Shown in pieces: positions 25,301 to 33,039 of a stretch of DNA of 64,000 nt (its first letter is position 1; the number at the start of each line of letters is the position of its first letter). Location of the stretch: contig DASXUX010000056.1 in NCBI GenBank assembly GCA_036504595.1, positions 62,001 through 126,000 of the forward strand, read 5' to 3'. Under the pieces are notes generated by a model, which was given only the letters and a program-made list of their open reading frames with translations, made no database searches and was not told the origin of the DNA. Both the position numbers and the translations under genes were made by a program. The DNA is from DASXUX01 sp036504595 (lineage in GTDB: Bacteria; Planctomycetota; SZUA-567; H5-PLA8).

Positions 25301-25355
25301 TGGCGTCGGGACGGCGCAAACCATCACGATTACACTGACGGCGTCGCAGAATTAG
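22311..25355 (+). CDS. Exported passenger protein with autotransporter-type beta-strand repeats
   Basis: About 1,014 residues from the ATG at 22311; ATGs at 22278 and 22290 are alternatives. A signal peptide (about 1-28, ending SHAQAG) leads into GTWTGAVSNNWNDARNW. Next come several PATR-type repeats: GTLTKTGADVLVFTGANTYS, GALTQAGAGTLTLSAANTYS, GGLTKTGTGTMTLSGNNSYT, each followed by GxTTIxxGTLxxG. These build a right-handed beta-helix on the cell surface. No autotransporter barrel is present. Instead there are Ig-like/strand-rich regions and a C-terminal module (about the last 130 residues, NTGNVRINVAVS...PADAT...TITITLTAS) that matches the whole of the next small protein. Probably a surface or extracellular structural or adhesive protein. 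Start of a four-gene run. Confidence 0.8.
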   Translation: MQGASNSARAFIAALLLGAAFFASHAQAGTTGTWTGAVSNNWNDARNWTGGFPNGNGDTAVFGPPGPTTPLTVNNDNNNFKLNYINFTGAGYTLTGNPINITNPGAGGGILMNCAGTNTIALNIDVSANNQIDFGVSNAAGVLKITGPITGNKDVGFYGGATPGRIELSGNNNYSSTTTIDTGVTLALYSSSALGTTVSGTTLNSGSIALNNNITVAEPINLNGAGVGGRGAIYNESGSNTYSGAITVQSATTIGAQAGTLTVSSALNNAGFPLTFTGAAGATITASNVISGTGTLTKTGADVLVFTGANTYSGITTISAGTLQVGNAGTTGTLGTGNVTDNALLLFNRSNALTVGNTISGTGALTQAGAGTLTLSAANTYSGATTISTGTLTLGIANGIGSSSAVTVTGGAVFNLAGFSDAIGSLAGAGNVTLGAGTLSAGNDNTSTTYSGIMSGGGGLTKTGTGTMTLSGNNSYTGTTTVSAGTLIVNGTQGSSAVSLNGGVLEGVGTVGSITSTATGGTVYPGPGTSTLHSGNVTLNAATTFTVDLNGNAVGNLATGAATTINLANATLNLNVISPPTVGTTMTLINNGGAGAVTGTFNGLAEGSTYWLGGVPYSVSYIGGDGNDVTLTRQVSITARQTVDSDFDGYIDAIRIVTDAPLNDNFAGVNISVAGYTVTGYDTGGTANDNEFFIRLTEKAAWDTDATPAVQVLNSGSLHMQGASAKLALDAAPGVNATDKAKPVLVQSMWNPSAGGVEANDSITLTFSEPVTVISNRLATDVLALPVTGDAFGAGAFISQMLVPAATTNVTLMGNPLLSPGGLYSPAFTTAGSPSGLYTITYNPSGTDSTGNAYIVDGAGNNLLATNSFNKAIDLGPGTAVVSMAWDDLTITPKTWNVIDDFGITRQTNTDVPAVSLIARNTGNVRINVAVSCTAASAPSGWNLASTSALNAFEMKLLVGGFPLDLATGSKSLVTAMYSGHQQPFDLRMVTPADATAGVGTAQTITITLTASQN

Positions 25356-25396
25356 CTGGCACGCGGTTTGTGGAAGTCGGACACAGTCTCCAAGTT

Positions 25397-25483
25397 CTAA
25401 CACATTGTGTCGCAAAATGCAGACAACTGTGGATTGCAAATGGAGCTGAAATGTGAGGGGTCGCGGCGTGCTAACACTTTGTG
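25397..25483 (+). promoter_or_regulatory. Two CTAACACATTGTG-like operator candidates
   Basis: CTAACACATTGTG (25397-25409) and CTAACACTTTGTG (25471-25483), 74 bases apart (about seven helical turns), in the 205-base gap before the small exported protein. The first contains the perfect palindrome ACACA-T-TGTGT. The spacing and symmetry suggest a dimeric repressor or activator; no regulator gene is nearby. Confidence 0.4.
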
Positions 25484-25560
25484 CACCTGTGATGCCGCGA
25501 GAGGGGTTTGGGGATTGGGGCTTGAAACTTTGTTGGCGGAGATGAAAGGGGGAAAGTACA

Positions 25561-26118
25561 ATGCGAACACGTTTGGGATTACTGTTGGGGGTGATTGTGC
25601 TGGCTGGAGGCGGGTGGCTCTCTGAGGCGAGTGCTGCGGTCGCTGCAAATACGACACTGAACATCGACATCACGGTGACGGTGCCAGCGACGGTGCGAAT
25701 TGAGTGGGCAGCGACGGTGGCGGCAATGGGTGCTGGCGTGACCGATGGCGGTGTAGGGCTTGCGACTTGGGCACTGGGCAACCAGGATCTCGCGGCAACA
25801 GTTACCGATAACAACTTGAAGATCAGAAACAAAGGTAACGTAAGAGTCGCCATTGCTGCCGCGGTTAGTGCCGATACTGCAGCTGCGCCATGGGTTGTCG
25901 CAGCGCCTCCGCTCACGGGTACCACTGACACCGTTGCAATTAAGTTGAACGCGCTCCAATTTGTCGGCACCGCTAGCCAGCAGCTTACTGCGTCGCTCAA
26001 GAAGACAGATGCCGATACATCAATTGCTCTCGAGTTCATGACGCCGATAGATGCAACCACGGCAAGCCTAGGGATCCAGCACAAATTCACGATCACGATG
26101 ACGGCGTCTGCCGCCTGA
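25561..26118 (+). CDS. Small exported beta protein, homologous to the passenger C-terminus
   Basis: 185 residues. Signal peptide 1-25 (GLLLGVIVLAGGGW core, cleaved near ASAAV). The mature part is an extended beta protein: TLNIDITVTVPATVRIEW, KIRNKGNVRVAIAAAVS and a terminal PIDAT...KFTITMTAS. The last two blocks align in order with the last ~130 residues of the preceding protein (RNTGNVRINVAVS, PADAT, TITITLTAS), so the two share a module. Strong ribosome site (GGGGGA). The arrangement of a small secreted beta protein next to an Ig-like partner resembles WxL-protein or fimbrial cassettes in architecture, though I see no WxL motif. Function unknown; likely structural on the cell surface. Confidence 0.75.
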   Translation: MRTRLGLLLGVIVLAGGGWLSEASAAVAANTTLNIDITVTVPATVRIEWAATVAAMGAGVTDGGVGLATWALGNQDLAATVTDNNLKIRNKGNVRVAIAAAVSADTAAAPWVVAAPPLTGTTDTVAIKLNALQFVGTASQQLTASLKKTDADTSIALEFMTPIDATTASLGIQHKFTITMTASAA

Positions 26119-26143
26119 GTTGTGGTCTTGGGGAAGAACCACA

Positions 26144-27070
26144 ATGCCGAGATTTGTCAGAATCAAACCGACCTCTCTTCCAGTTGCCGCCTTCTTCATG
26201 GCGGCAACTTTGTCGTACGGCGTTCAAGCCATGGGGATTTCGCCGGGCGTCATCGTAATCGGCAACGTCACGCCCGGCGTGGAGGTACCAGCGTTCCCGG
26301 CTGACGGCACCGGGATCAAAGTCGAGAACGACGGCGATAACCCACTGGTGGTCACGTTGACTGTGTTTAAGCCAACATTGGGCGGCGTGCTGCGCTGGGA
26401 GAAAGGTTACGAAGAGATTCCAGACGCGTCTTGGTGTTCGTTGGGCAAAACGGAGCTAGAGGCTCCTGCAAAGGGTTTCGCTCTCGCGAAACTATCTATC
26501 AAGGTTCCCGACAAGCCTGAGTACTATAACCGCAAGTGGATGGTTGCAGTTGTCTGCGAGCCCAAGCGTCAAGATCGAAAGGCAGGTACGGGCATCGCCA
26601 TGCGGGTGGCCAGTCGCATCGGCATCGAGACGCTCCCGAAGGTCGACGTCAATTTGGATGCGCCGGGTTTGCCAGCTTTATCGCTAGTACCCTCGCTGCT
26701 TAGCTACGACGGCTGCATTCTCGGTGAAACCTTTCCGGCGACACTGAAGATTCGCAACAACGATAAGGCGCAGCACACTTACATGGCGGAACGCCTTGAC
26801 CAGGCAGAGCCGGATGCCGAGAAGCAAACGCGGTACTTCCGGGCAAGCAGCAACCGGATTGTAAAGGATTGGTGGGTTGCGCCAGTTGAATCGTTCAAAC
26901 TCGGCGCCGCTGAAACAAAGGAATTGAAGCTGTCGGTCACGGTCCCCAAGACCGCGGCGGCTGGCCAGGTTTACGAAGAAATCGTATTCCTAAAAGACGA
27001 TGCTCAGCGCTACGATTTTTTCCGCTTGCGCATGCGCGTTGCTGGATCTGCCGAGGCGCCGAAGAAATAG
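26144..27070 (+). CDS. Exported Ig-like protein, possible surface-assembly partner
   Basis: 308 residues from the ATG at 26144 (GGGGAAG upstream). Signal peptide about 1-30 (LPVAAFFMAATLSYGVQA). The mature part has two beta-sandwich-like halves. The first contains GISPGVIVIGNVTPGVEV and the phrase NDGDNPLVVTLTVFKP, typical of Ig-like/COG1470-type domains where a strand carries a conserved N-x-G-D/N-x. The second has KIRNNDKAQHTYMAERL and a closing AAGQVYEEIVFLK strand. It resembles in outline the DUF916-type partners of WxL proteins and periplasmic pilus chaperones. 25 bases after the small beta protein. I infer a role in binding or anchoring the small beta modules; not shown by sequence. Confidence 0.7.
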   Translation: MPRFVRIKPTSLPVAAFFMAATLSYGVQAMGISPGVIVIGNVTPGVEVPAFPADGTGIKVENDGDNPLVVTLTVFKPTLGGVLRWEKGYEEIPDASWCSLGKTELEAPAKGFALAKLSIKVPDKPEYYNRKWMVAVVCEPKRQDRKAGTGIAMRVASRIGIETLPKVDVNLDAPGLPALSLVPSLLSYDGCILGETFPATLKIRNNDKAQHTYMAERLDQAEPDAEKQTRYFRASSNRIVKDWWVAPVESFKLGAAETKELKLSVTVPKTAAAGQVYEEIVFLKDDAQRYDFFRLRMRVAGSAEAPKK

Positions 27071-27128
27071 CGACACCGGTGCCGATGCCAAGATCGTAAG
27101 AATCGACCATGGACGGCGGCGCATATCA

Positions 27129-28865
27129 ATGGCACGGTTTTCTGCAATTCTGACGCTGATGCTGGCATGCAGCGAACCGGCTCTCGCTGAGCTTGCTGCA
27201 GAGATTAGCGTCCGTGTCCCCGCGCCCAGCGAGCGCCCAATAATCATCAGCACGGTTCCTGTAGACGGCTCGGCCATCACTGTAAACAATCCGGTGCTGC
27301 GCGTCGTGTTTAACACGGACATGGATACGACGCGGACAAGCCTCAACAAGGTGCTCTTGCCCTCCGGTATGACGCTGACGGGGCTTTCCTGGTCCGACCC
27401 GCGGACGCTCAACGTCAGTTACACGGGCGCATTATCGAGCTTTGGCGCAAAACGCATCGAACTGGCGGATGGCTACTGGGCCAACACCGCGAGTATTACG
27501 CTCATGCCCATGAGCGGCTACGCCTTCTACTATGGCGACCCGAACCTTGGCGGGGGGCAGCAGCCGCCGATCCTTGCCAAGGGCGCCACGGTCTCCAGCA
27601 ACGTCGTCGGCGTGGGGGATACGGTTTCTTTCACGGCTAGCGCGGTGGATCCCAATGGCGATCCGCTGACGTACTCGTGGGACTACGGAAACGGCGTGAA
27701 GGCCACGGGGCAGACTGTGACTTACGCTTACCCTGTCCCCGGTACGTACACGGCCACGGTGACGATCAGCGACGGGCATGGCGGGACGGTCCAGTCGCAG
27801 GTGACCATTCAGTGCGTCGATGGCGGCGGCAAGCCGGACATCACGGACACGACGCCGACGGACGGCAGCACCGTCACAACCAGCAAGCCCAGCTTAAGCG
27901 TCGTCTTCAACGTCGCGATGGATACCTCGCGCTCCGACACCAGCAAAGTGGTGCTGCCCGACGGATGTTCCATCACGCAGTTGTCCTGGACCGACGCGCA
28001 AACGCTGGTCATCGCCTACACCGGCTCGCTGACCAGTTACGGCGCCAAGCGCGTCGATCTGAAGGACGGCTACTTCGTCAACAAAGCCAGCCAGGCCATC
28101 CCCACCGGCAGCGGCTACGCCTTCAACTACGAAAACGCAAACCACCCGCCCGTGATCGTGCTCGGCCCCAACGCCTCCTCGGAGACCATCACAGTCGGCC
28201 AGCCCATCACGTTCGACGCTCTGGCCTACGACCCCGATCAGGACAAGCTCAACTACGTCTGGGATTTCGGCGACGGTATGAGTGCGACAGGCGAGAAAGT
28301 CCAGCACGCGTTTTCAGCCATGCAGGCGTACGTCGTTACGCTGACGGTAGACGACGGCAGAGGCGGCCTGGCGACCAAGTCAAAGCTGCTCAATGCGCCC
28401 GCAGCCGCCCCGTGGACGGTCACGAAAGCTCAGCTAAGCCTGAATTTCAAACTCACCGGCAAGGACAAGCTGACCGTTCAAGGCCTGTTGAACCTTCCGG
28501 CCGGCTTCGATCCCACAGGGAAGACAGTCATCGTTGACGCTGGCGGCAATAATCAGAAATTCATGATGGACAAGAACGGGAAGGCCAAGTCCGCCAAGAG
28601 CTCCTTCAAACTGACGCGCAAGCTGAAGAAGAAACAGTTCCTCGGCGGCCCGGTAAAGATCCAGTTCACGCTGAGCGGACCGCTGGCCGCCGCGCTGATC
28701 GACGAAGGCTTCACAAACGTCACCACGCCCAAGACCGGCGTGCGCAAGTCGATGGACATCCTGCTGACCATAAACGGCAGCCCCTATGTGGCCCAGCCCG
28801 CGTTTCTGTTTACCGCCAAGGCCGGCAAGAACGGCCGCGGCAAAATGACCTCGGCCATCAAGTAG
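27129..28865 (+). CDS. Exported protein with duplicated Ig-like + PKD modules
   Basis: 578 residues from the ATG at 27129. Signal peptide about 1-21. Two tandem copies of the same pair follow. Module 1: Ig-like Big_5-type (about 36-135, PVDGSAITVNNPVLRVVFNT) and PKD (about 145-230, WDYGNGVKATG). Module 2: Ig-like (about 238-335, PTDGSTVTTSKPSLSVVFNV) and PKD (about 340-425, WDFGDGMSATG). The C-terminal ~150 residues open with TKAQLSLNFKLTGKDK, similar to the last domain of the M6 protease (NKGKFQLNFKTKKD), and may be a sorting or surface-attachment domain shared by the two. Last gene of the exported run; 59 bp gap. Confidence 0.8.
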   Translation: MARFSAILTLMLACSEPALAELAAEISVRVPAPSERPIIISTVPVDGSAITVNNPVLRVVFNTDMDTTRTSLNKVLLPSGMTLTGLSWSDPRTLNVSYTGALSSFGAKRIELADGYWANTASITLMPMSGYAFYYGDPNLGGGQQPPILAKGATVSSNVVGVGDTVSFTASAVDPNGDPLTYSWDYGNGVKATGQTVTYAYPVPGTYTATVTISDGHGGTVQSQVTIQCVDGGGKPDITDTTPTDGSTVTTSKPSLSVVFNVAMDTSRSDTSKVVLPDGCSITQLSWTDAQTLVIAYTGSLTSYGAKRVDLKDGYFVNKASQAIPTGSGYAFNYENANHPPVIVLGPNASSETITVGQPITFDALAYDPDQDKLNYVWDFGDGMSATGEKVQHAFSAMQAYVVTLTVDDGRGGLATKSKLLNAPAAAPWTVTKAQLSLNFKLTGKDKLTVQGLLNLPAGFDPTGKTVIVDAGGNNQKFMMDKNGKAKSAKSSFKLTRKLKKKQFLGGPVKIQFTLSGPLAAALIDEGFTNVTTPKTGVRKSMDILLTINGSPYVAQPAFLFTAKAGKNGRGKMTSAIK

Positions 28866-29183
28866 CGGGATGTGCCAAACACAAAATCCGAGATTTGAAG
28901 GAAGAGAGAGAACGTTAGCGGTCAGGCCGGCACAACAGAACAGCTTTCAACACAGAGGCGCAGAGGACGCAGAGTTCACAGAGTTTCTTTTGGTTCTATT
29001 CTTTCTCTGTGCTCCTCCGTGTTCTCTGTGACTCTGTGTTGAAGGCCGTTCAAGAGCGCTCGCAGAAGACTGGTGTCGAATCAGCAGAGGTTCGTTTTGC
29101 TGCTTCGAATTTCGCTGTTTCCGCGCGCGCGCGGCGCATATGATGTCGCCTTCCTCGAACCTAAGACCTAAAGGAGAACACGC
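28866..29183. repeat. 318-base gap with ACACAGAGGCGCAGAGG inverted arrays
   Basis: CAACACAGAGGCGCAGAGGACGCAGAG (from 28949) is answered by CTCTGTG...CTCTGTGTTGAAGG (to 29046), with a C/T-rich spacer. It would form an ~85-base imperfect stem. Related arrays at 11338-11362, 32911-32927, 42919-43055 and 56829-56858. No gene in this gap. Confidence 0.8.
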
Positions 29184-30506
<1,323 letters not shown>

Positions 30507-30509
30507 CGG

Positions 30510-30546
30510 CTGGTGTCTGGTGTCTGGTATCTGGTAGTCTGGTGCG
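30510..30546 (+). repeat. TCTGGTG array
   Basis: Four copies of T-C-T-G-G-T-N directly after the GH4 stop. Same family as 1877-1920. Confidence 0.8.
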
Positions 30547-30620
30547 GCCACTTGCACGCCGGCGGCTTGCCATCGGCCATTTCGGGGGCTACGATAAGAG
30601 TGTGAAGTGGAGGTAAGTTT

Positions 30621-31298
30621 ATGCCCGTTCCGATGCTTGCTCGGGGTCCCCTGTTCGCGGGCGACTATCTCACGCGCGAAGAGTTCATCCGGCGCTGGAA
30701 CCAGATGCCGGAGCTCAAGCGCGCCGAGTTGATTGGAGGGGTTGTCTACATGCCGTCACCGTTAAGTGTCGACCATTCCAGCATGGATAGCCTCGTGAGT
30801 TGGTGGCTGCGATCATATGCCAACGAGACGCCAGGGTGCGAGTCCGGTCAGAACGCCACGTGGTATATGCTGAATGATGCGCCCCAGCCGGATGTGCATC
30901 TATGTCTGCGGCAGAATTACGGCGGCCAGTCATTTGTCTTGGGAAACTTCTTTCACGGCGCACCGGAGATGGCGGCGGAAGTCTCGCTTTCCACCAGTTC
31001 CTACGACTTGCATCAAAAGAAGGAATTGTATGCCAAGGCCGGTGTGAAAGAATACCTGACCGTGTTGATTCAGGAAAAAGCGGTCCGCTGGGGCCGCTTG
31101 GTCGGAGAAGCATTTCAGGACTTGACCGTCTGGCCGGATGGCACCACGCGATCCCTTGTTTTCCCCGGATTGTGGCTGGATTCGAAAGCGCTGCTGCAAA
31201 ACGACACGAAAGGCGTGCTCAAAGCACTCAACCGCGGACTGAAGTCGCGGGAGCACACGGTTTTCGTCCAGCGACTCAGCAAGATACGGCGCAAGTGA
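30621..31298 (+). CDS. Uma2-family (DUF820) nuclease-like protein
   Basis: 225 residues. Typical Uma2 order: RAELIGGVVYMPSPLSVDH (Glu and His-flanked start), the QPDVHL block and AAEVSLSTSSYDLHQKKELY-AKAGVKEYLTV, where the E...K pattern is the PD-(D/E)xK-like active site. Uma2 proteins are very numerous in cyanobacteria and Planctomycetes; some have nuclease activity, and cellular role is unclear. GGAGG lies seven bases upstream of the ATG. Possible link to repeat or mobile DNA is speculation. Downstream genes are on the other strand. Confidence 0.88.
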   Translation: MPVPMLARGPLFAGDYLTREEFIRRWNQMPELKRAELIGGVVYMPSPLSVDHSSMDSLVSWWLRSYANETPGCESGQNATWYMLNDAPQPDVHLCLRQNYGGQSFVLGNFFHGAPEMAAEVSLSTSSYDLHQKKELYAKAGVKEYLTVLIQEKAVRWGRLVGEAFQDLTVWPDGTTRSLVFPGLWLDSKALLQNDTKGVLKALNRGLKSREHTVFVQRLSKIRRK

Positions 31299-31307
31299 AG
31301 GCGCGAA

Positions 31308-32831
31308 TCACCGCAACTGCGCCCGCAATTCCCCCAGCGTCCCGACGAGAAAAACGATTTTCCCCCCGCCGCGTTCCACTTGCCGCGTTGGGCCGATCAG
31401 ATGCGTACATGGCACCCATCCGTTGCCCCAGATCGTGCTCCCCTTCGCTCCCACGAAGGCCATGTACGAGCTTCCGTCGTACGAGCGGTAAATCGCCGCG
31501 CCGTCCGCCGTTTCGCCGAGCGACCAGCCGAACGCCGCCGCCGTGTCCGGATTCAGCGGCTGATCGCAACAGCGGATCAACTTGTCACCGTCCAAGCGAT
31601 GCTGCGTCATCCGTTCCTGGCTGCTGAAAAACGGACTGAAGGTCTTCAGGCAGATGCTGCTCAGATTCAGCGGCCCCATCCCGATCGATTCAAACTCGTA
31701 CTCAACGGCCGGCCCGTTCACGTGCGCCTCGAAGCGCACGCCTTTACCGTCGCGCATGCGCGTGTAATGCACGCGGCGGCCGTTCTTCTCAACCTGCCAC
31801 GGCACGCGCCAAAGTTCCTCCGGCCCGAACGGCCAGTCGTTCGCTCCGCCAAACGGCCCCCAGCGCCCTTCGGGACTATCCATTACCCACACGCTCTGCG
31901 GAAACCACGGCACGTGGATCTTGATGGCGGAGAAGGGAAGGGGCTCGATGCGGATGGGCTCGCGCAAGTACAGGTCGCGCCGCACCTGCACCGGTGTCGG
32001 CTGCGGGCGAGACCGCACGCTTGAGTTCGCGCCAAAAACCGGGCGCGAACACAAGCGTGCCACAGGGCCATCCGACGCGCAGCGGAAGCCCGTGTTGTAC
32101 ACGCGCATGCCTTGATTCCACGACAGCCGATTTGTGGCCATGTGCGTATATGGTTGCGAATGAATCGCGCTCGACCCGCAAAAGATGTGGCTGTTCTGGT
32201 CCGCCTGTTTGCCGTTGGTCGATTTCGGCGGATAAACCACGCGCACCCACTGCAGCACGCTGCCGTTCATGTCCAGAGCGCCGCAGGGACTCGCTCCGTC
32301 CGGAAACGATCCGACCGGGAGCGCTGTCGTGAGTAGAAGATTGCCGTGATTGCGAAGGCACGCCTTCTCGTTCCACTCACTGCCCCACGGATAAAGCCGC
32401 CCGTCCGTTCCGCGCGCCGCCTTCTCCCATTCCACCTCCGTCGGCAGCCGCTTGCCCGCCCACTTCGCGTACGCTTCGGCGTCTTCGGAACTGACGCCCG
32501 TCACCGGCCGCGCCAGCTCCACCGGATCGTCGGTTGGCGCGAGCGGATCGCCATACAATTCCCGCCAGCCCACTTGCCAGCCGTTGTACGGCGCGCTGTA
32601 GCCAGTGGCTTTCATGAAGCGCAGGAATTGTCCGCGCGTGACGGGATAGCGATCGATCCAGAATTCCGGCAGCGTGAGTTCGCGGCGCTCGGAGTGGAAG
32701 TGCAGCATCTCCGCATGCACGCCCGCCGCGTGCGCCGCCGCGACTTTCTCCTCCCGCGTCATTCCGTACAGGAACGCCCCCGCCGGCACCTTAACCATGG
32801 ACCAGTCCAGTTCCTCGGGCGAGTAGCTCAT
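31308..32831 (-). CDS. FGE/SUMF1-like protein with extra C-terminal domain
   Basis: 507 residues. Residues 13-251 are a formylglycine-generating-enzyme (FGE-sulfatase) domain: MVKVPAGAFLYG at the start, FWIDRYPVTRGQFLRFM, PVTGVSSEDAEAYAKWAGKR-LPTEVEWEKAARG, LDMNGSVLQW and GFRCA at the end. Of the region where FGE has its redox Cys (RxxCGGSW in the enzyme), this one has FCGSSAIH with Cys218, so catalytic activity is uncertain; many family members are non-enzymatic. A 49-bp palindromic element encodes residues ~257-273 exactly at the boundary with a 230-residue C-terminal domain of unknown fold. Start ATG 32831. No sulfatase gene is adjacent. Confidence 0.8.
   Translation of the reverse strand: MSYSPEELDWSMVKVPAGAFLYGMTREEKVAAAHAAGVHAEMLHFHSERRELTLPEFWIDRYPVTRGQFLRFMKATGYSAPYNGWQVGWRELYGDPLAPTDDPVELARPVTGVSSEDAEAYAKWAGKRLPTEVEWEKAARGTDGRLYPWGSEWNEKACLRNHGNLLLTTALPVGSFPDGASPCGALDMNGSVLQWVRVVYPPKSTNGKQADQNSHIFCGSSAIHSQPYTHMATNRLSWNQGMRVYNTGFRCASDGPVARLCSRPVFGANSSVRSRPQPTPVQVRRDLYLREPIRIEPLPFSAIKIHVPWFPQSVWVMDSPEGRWGPFGGANDWPFGPEELWRVPWQVEKNGRRVHYTRMRDGKGVRFEAHVNGPAVEYEFESIGMGPLNLSSICLKTFSPFFSSQERMTQHRLDGDKLIRCCDQPLNPDTAAAFGWSLGETADGAAIYRSYDGSSYMAFVGAKGSTIWGNGWVPCTHLIGPTRQVERGGGKIVFLVGTLGELRAQLR
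32015..32063. repeat. 49-bp coding palindromic element, copy 1
   Basis: Stem arms 32016-32033 and 32042-32059 (8 bp, A-A mismatch, 9 bp), 8-nt loop. In frame in the FGE-like gene (minus strand), at the domain junction, encoding VARLCSRPVFGANSSV. Copies at 48192-48240 and 58496-58544. Confidence 0.92.
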
Positions 32832-32928
32832 CGCTGAACCTCCGCGTCGGTTTGTCGCAGAGTGTAGCCTTCAGCGCTCTTTTTTCATTCGTCGTTTTCT
32901 TATTGAACCGCAAAGGCGCAAAGAGCGG

Positions 32929-33017
32929 AGGGTTCAGGGTTCAGGGTTCGGGGTTCAGGGTTCAGGGTTCAGAGAAGGCTTGACGTTCTGTGCCTGAACC
33001 CTGAACCCTTGACCCTA
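32929..33017. repeat. TTCAGGG array and inverted copy
   Basis: Five GGGTTCAGGG-type units (32931-32973) then CCTGAACCCTGAACCC (33003-33018 zone) with ~30 bases between. Fills most of the 208-base gap between the FGE-like gene and dsbD; preceded by a CGCAAAGGCGCAAAG motif at 32911. Confidence 0.85.
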
Positions 33018-33039
33018 CTGTTTGCGGTTGAAATCGTTG

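Noticed and set aside
30621..31298. Uma2 protein as the transposase moving the palindromes
   Set aside because: Tempting, because Uma2 has a nuclease-like fold, but nothing in the sequence ties it to the repeats.
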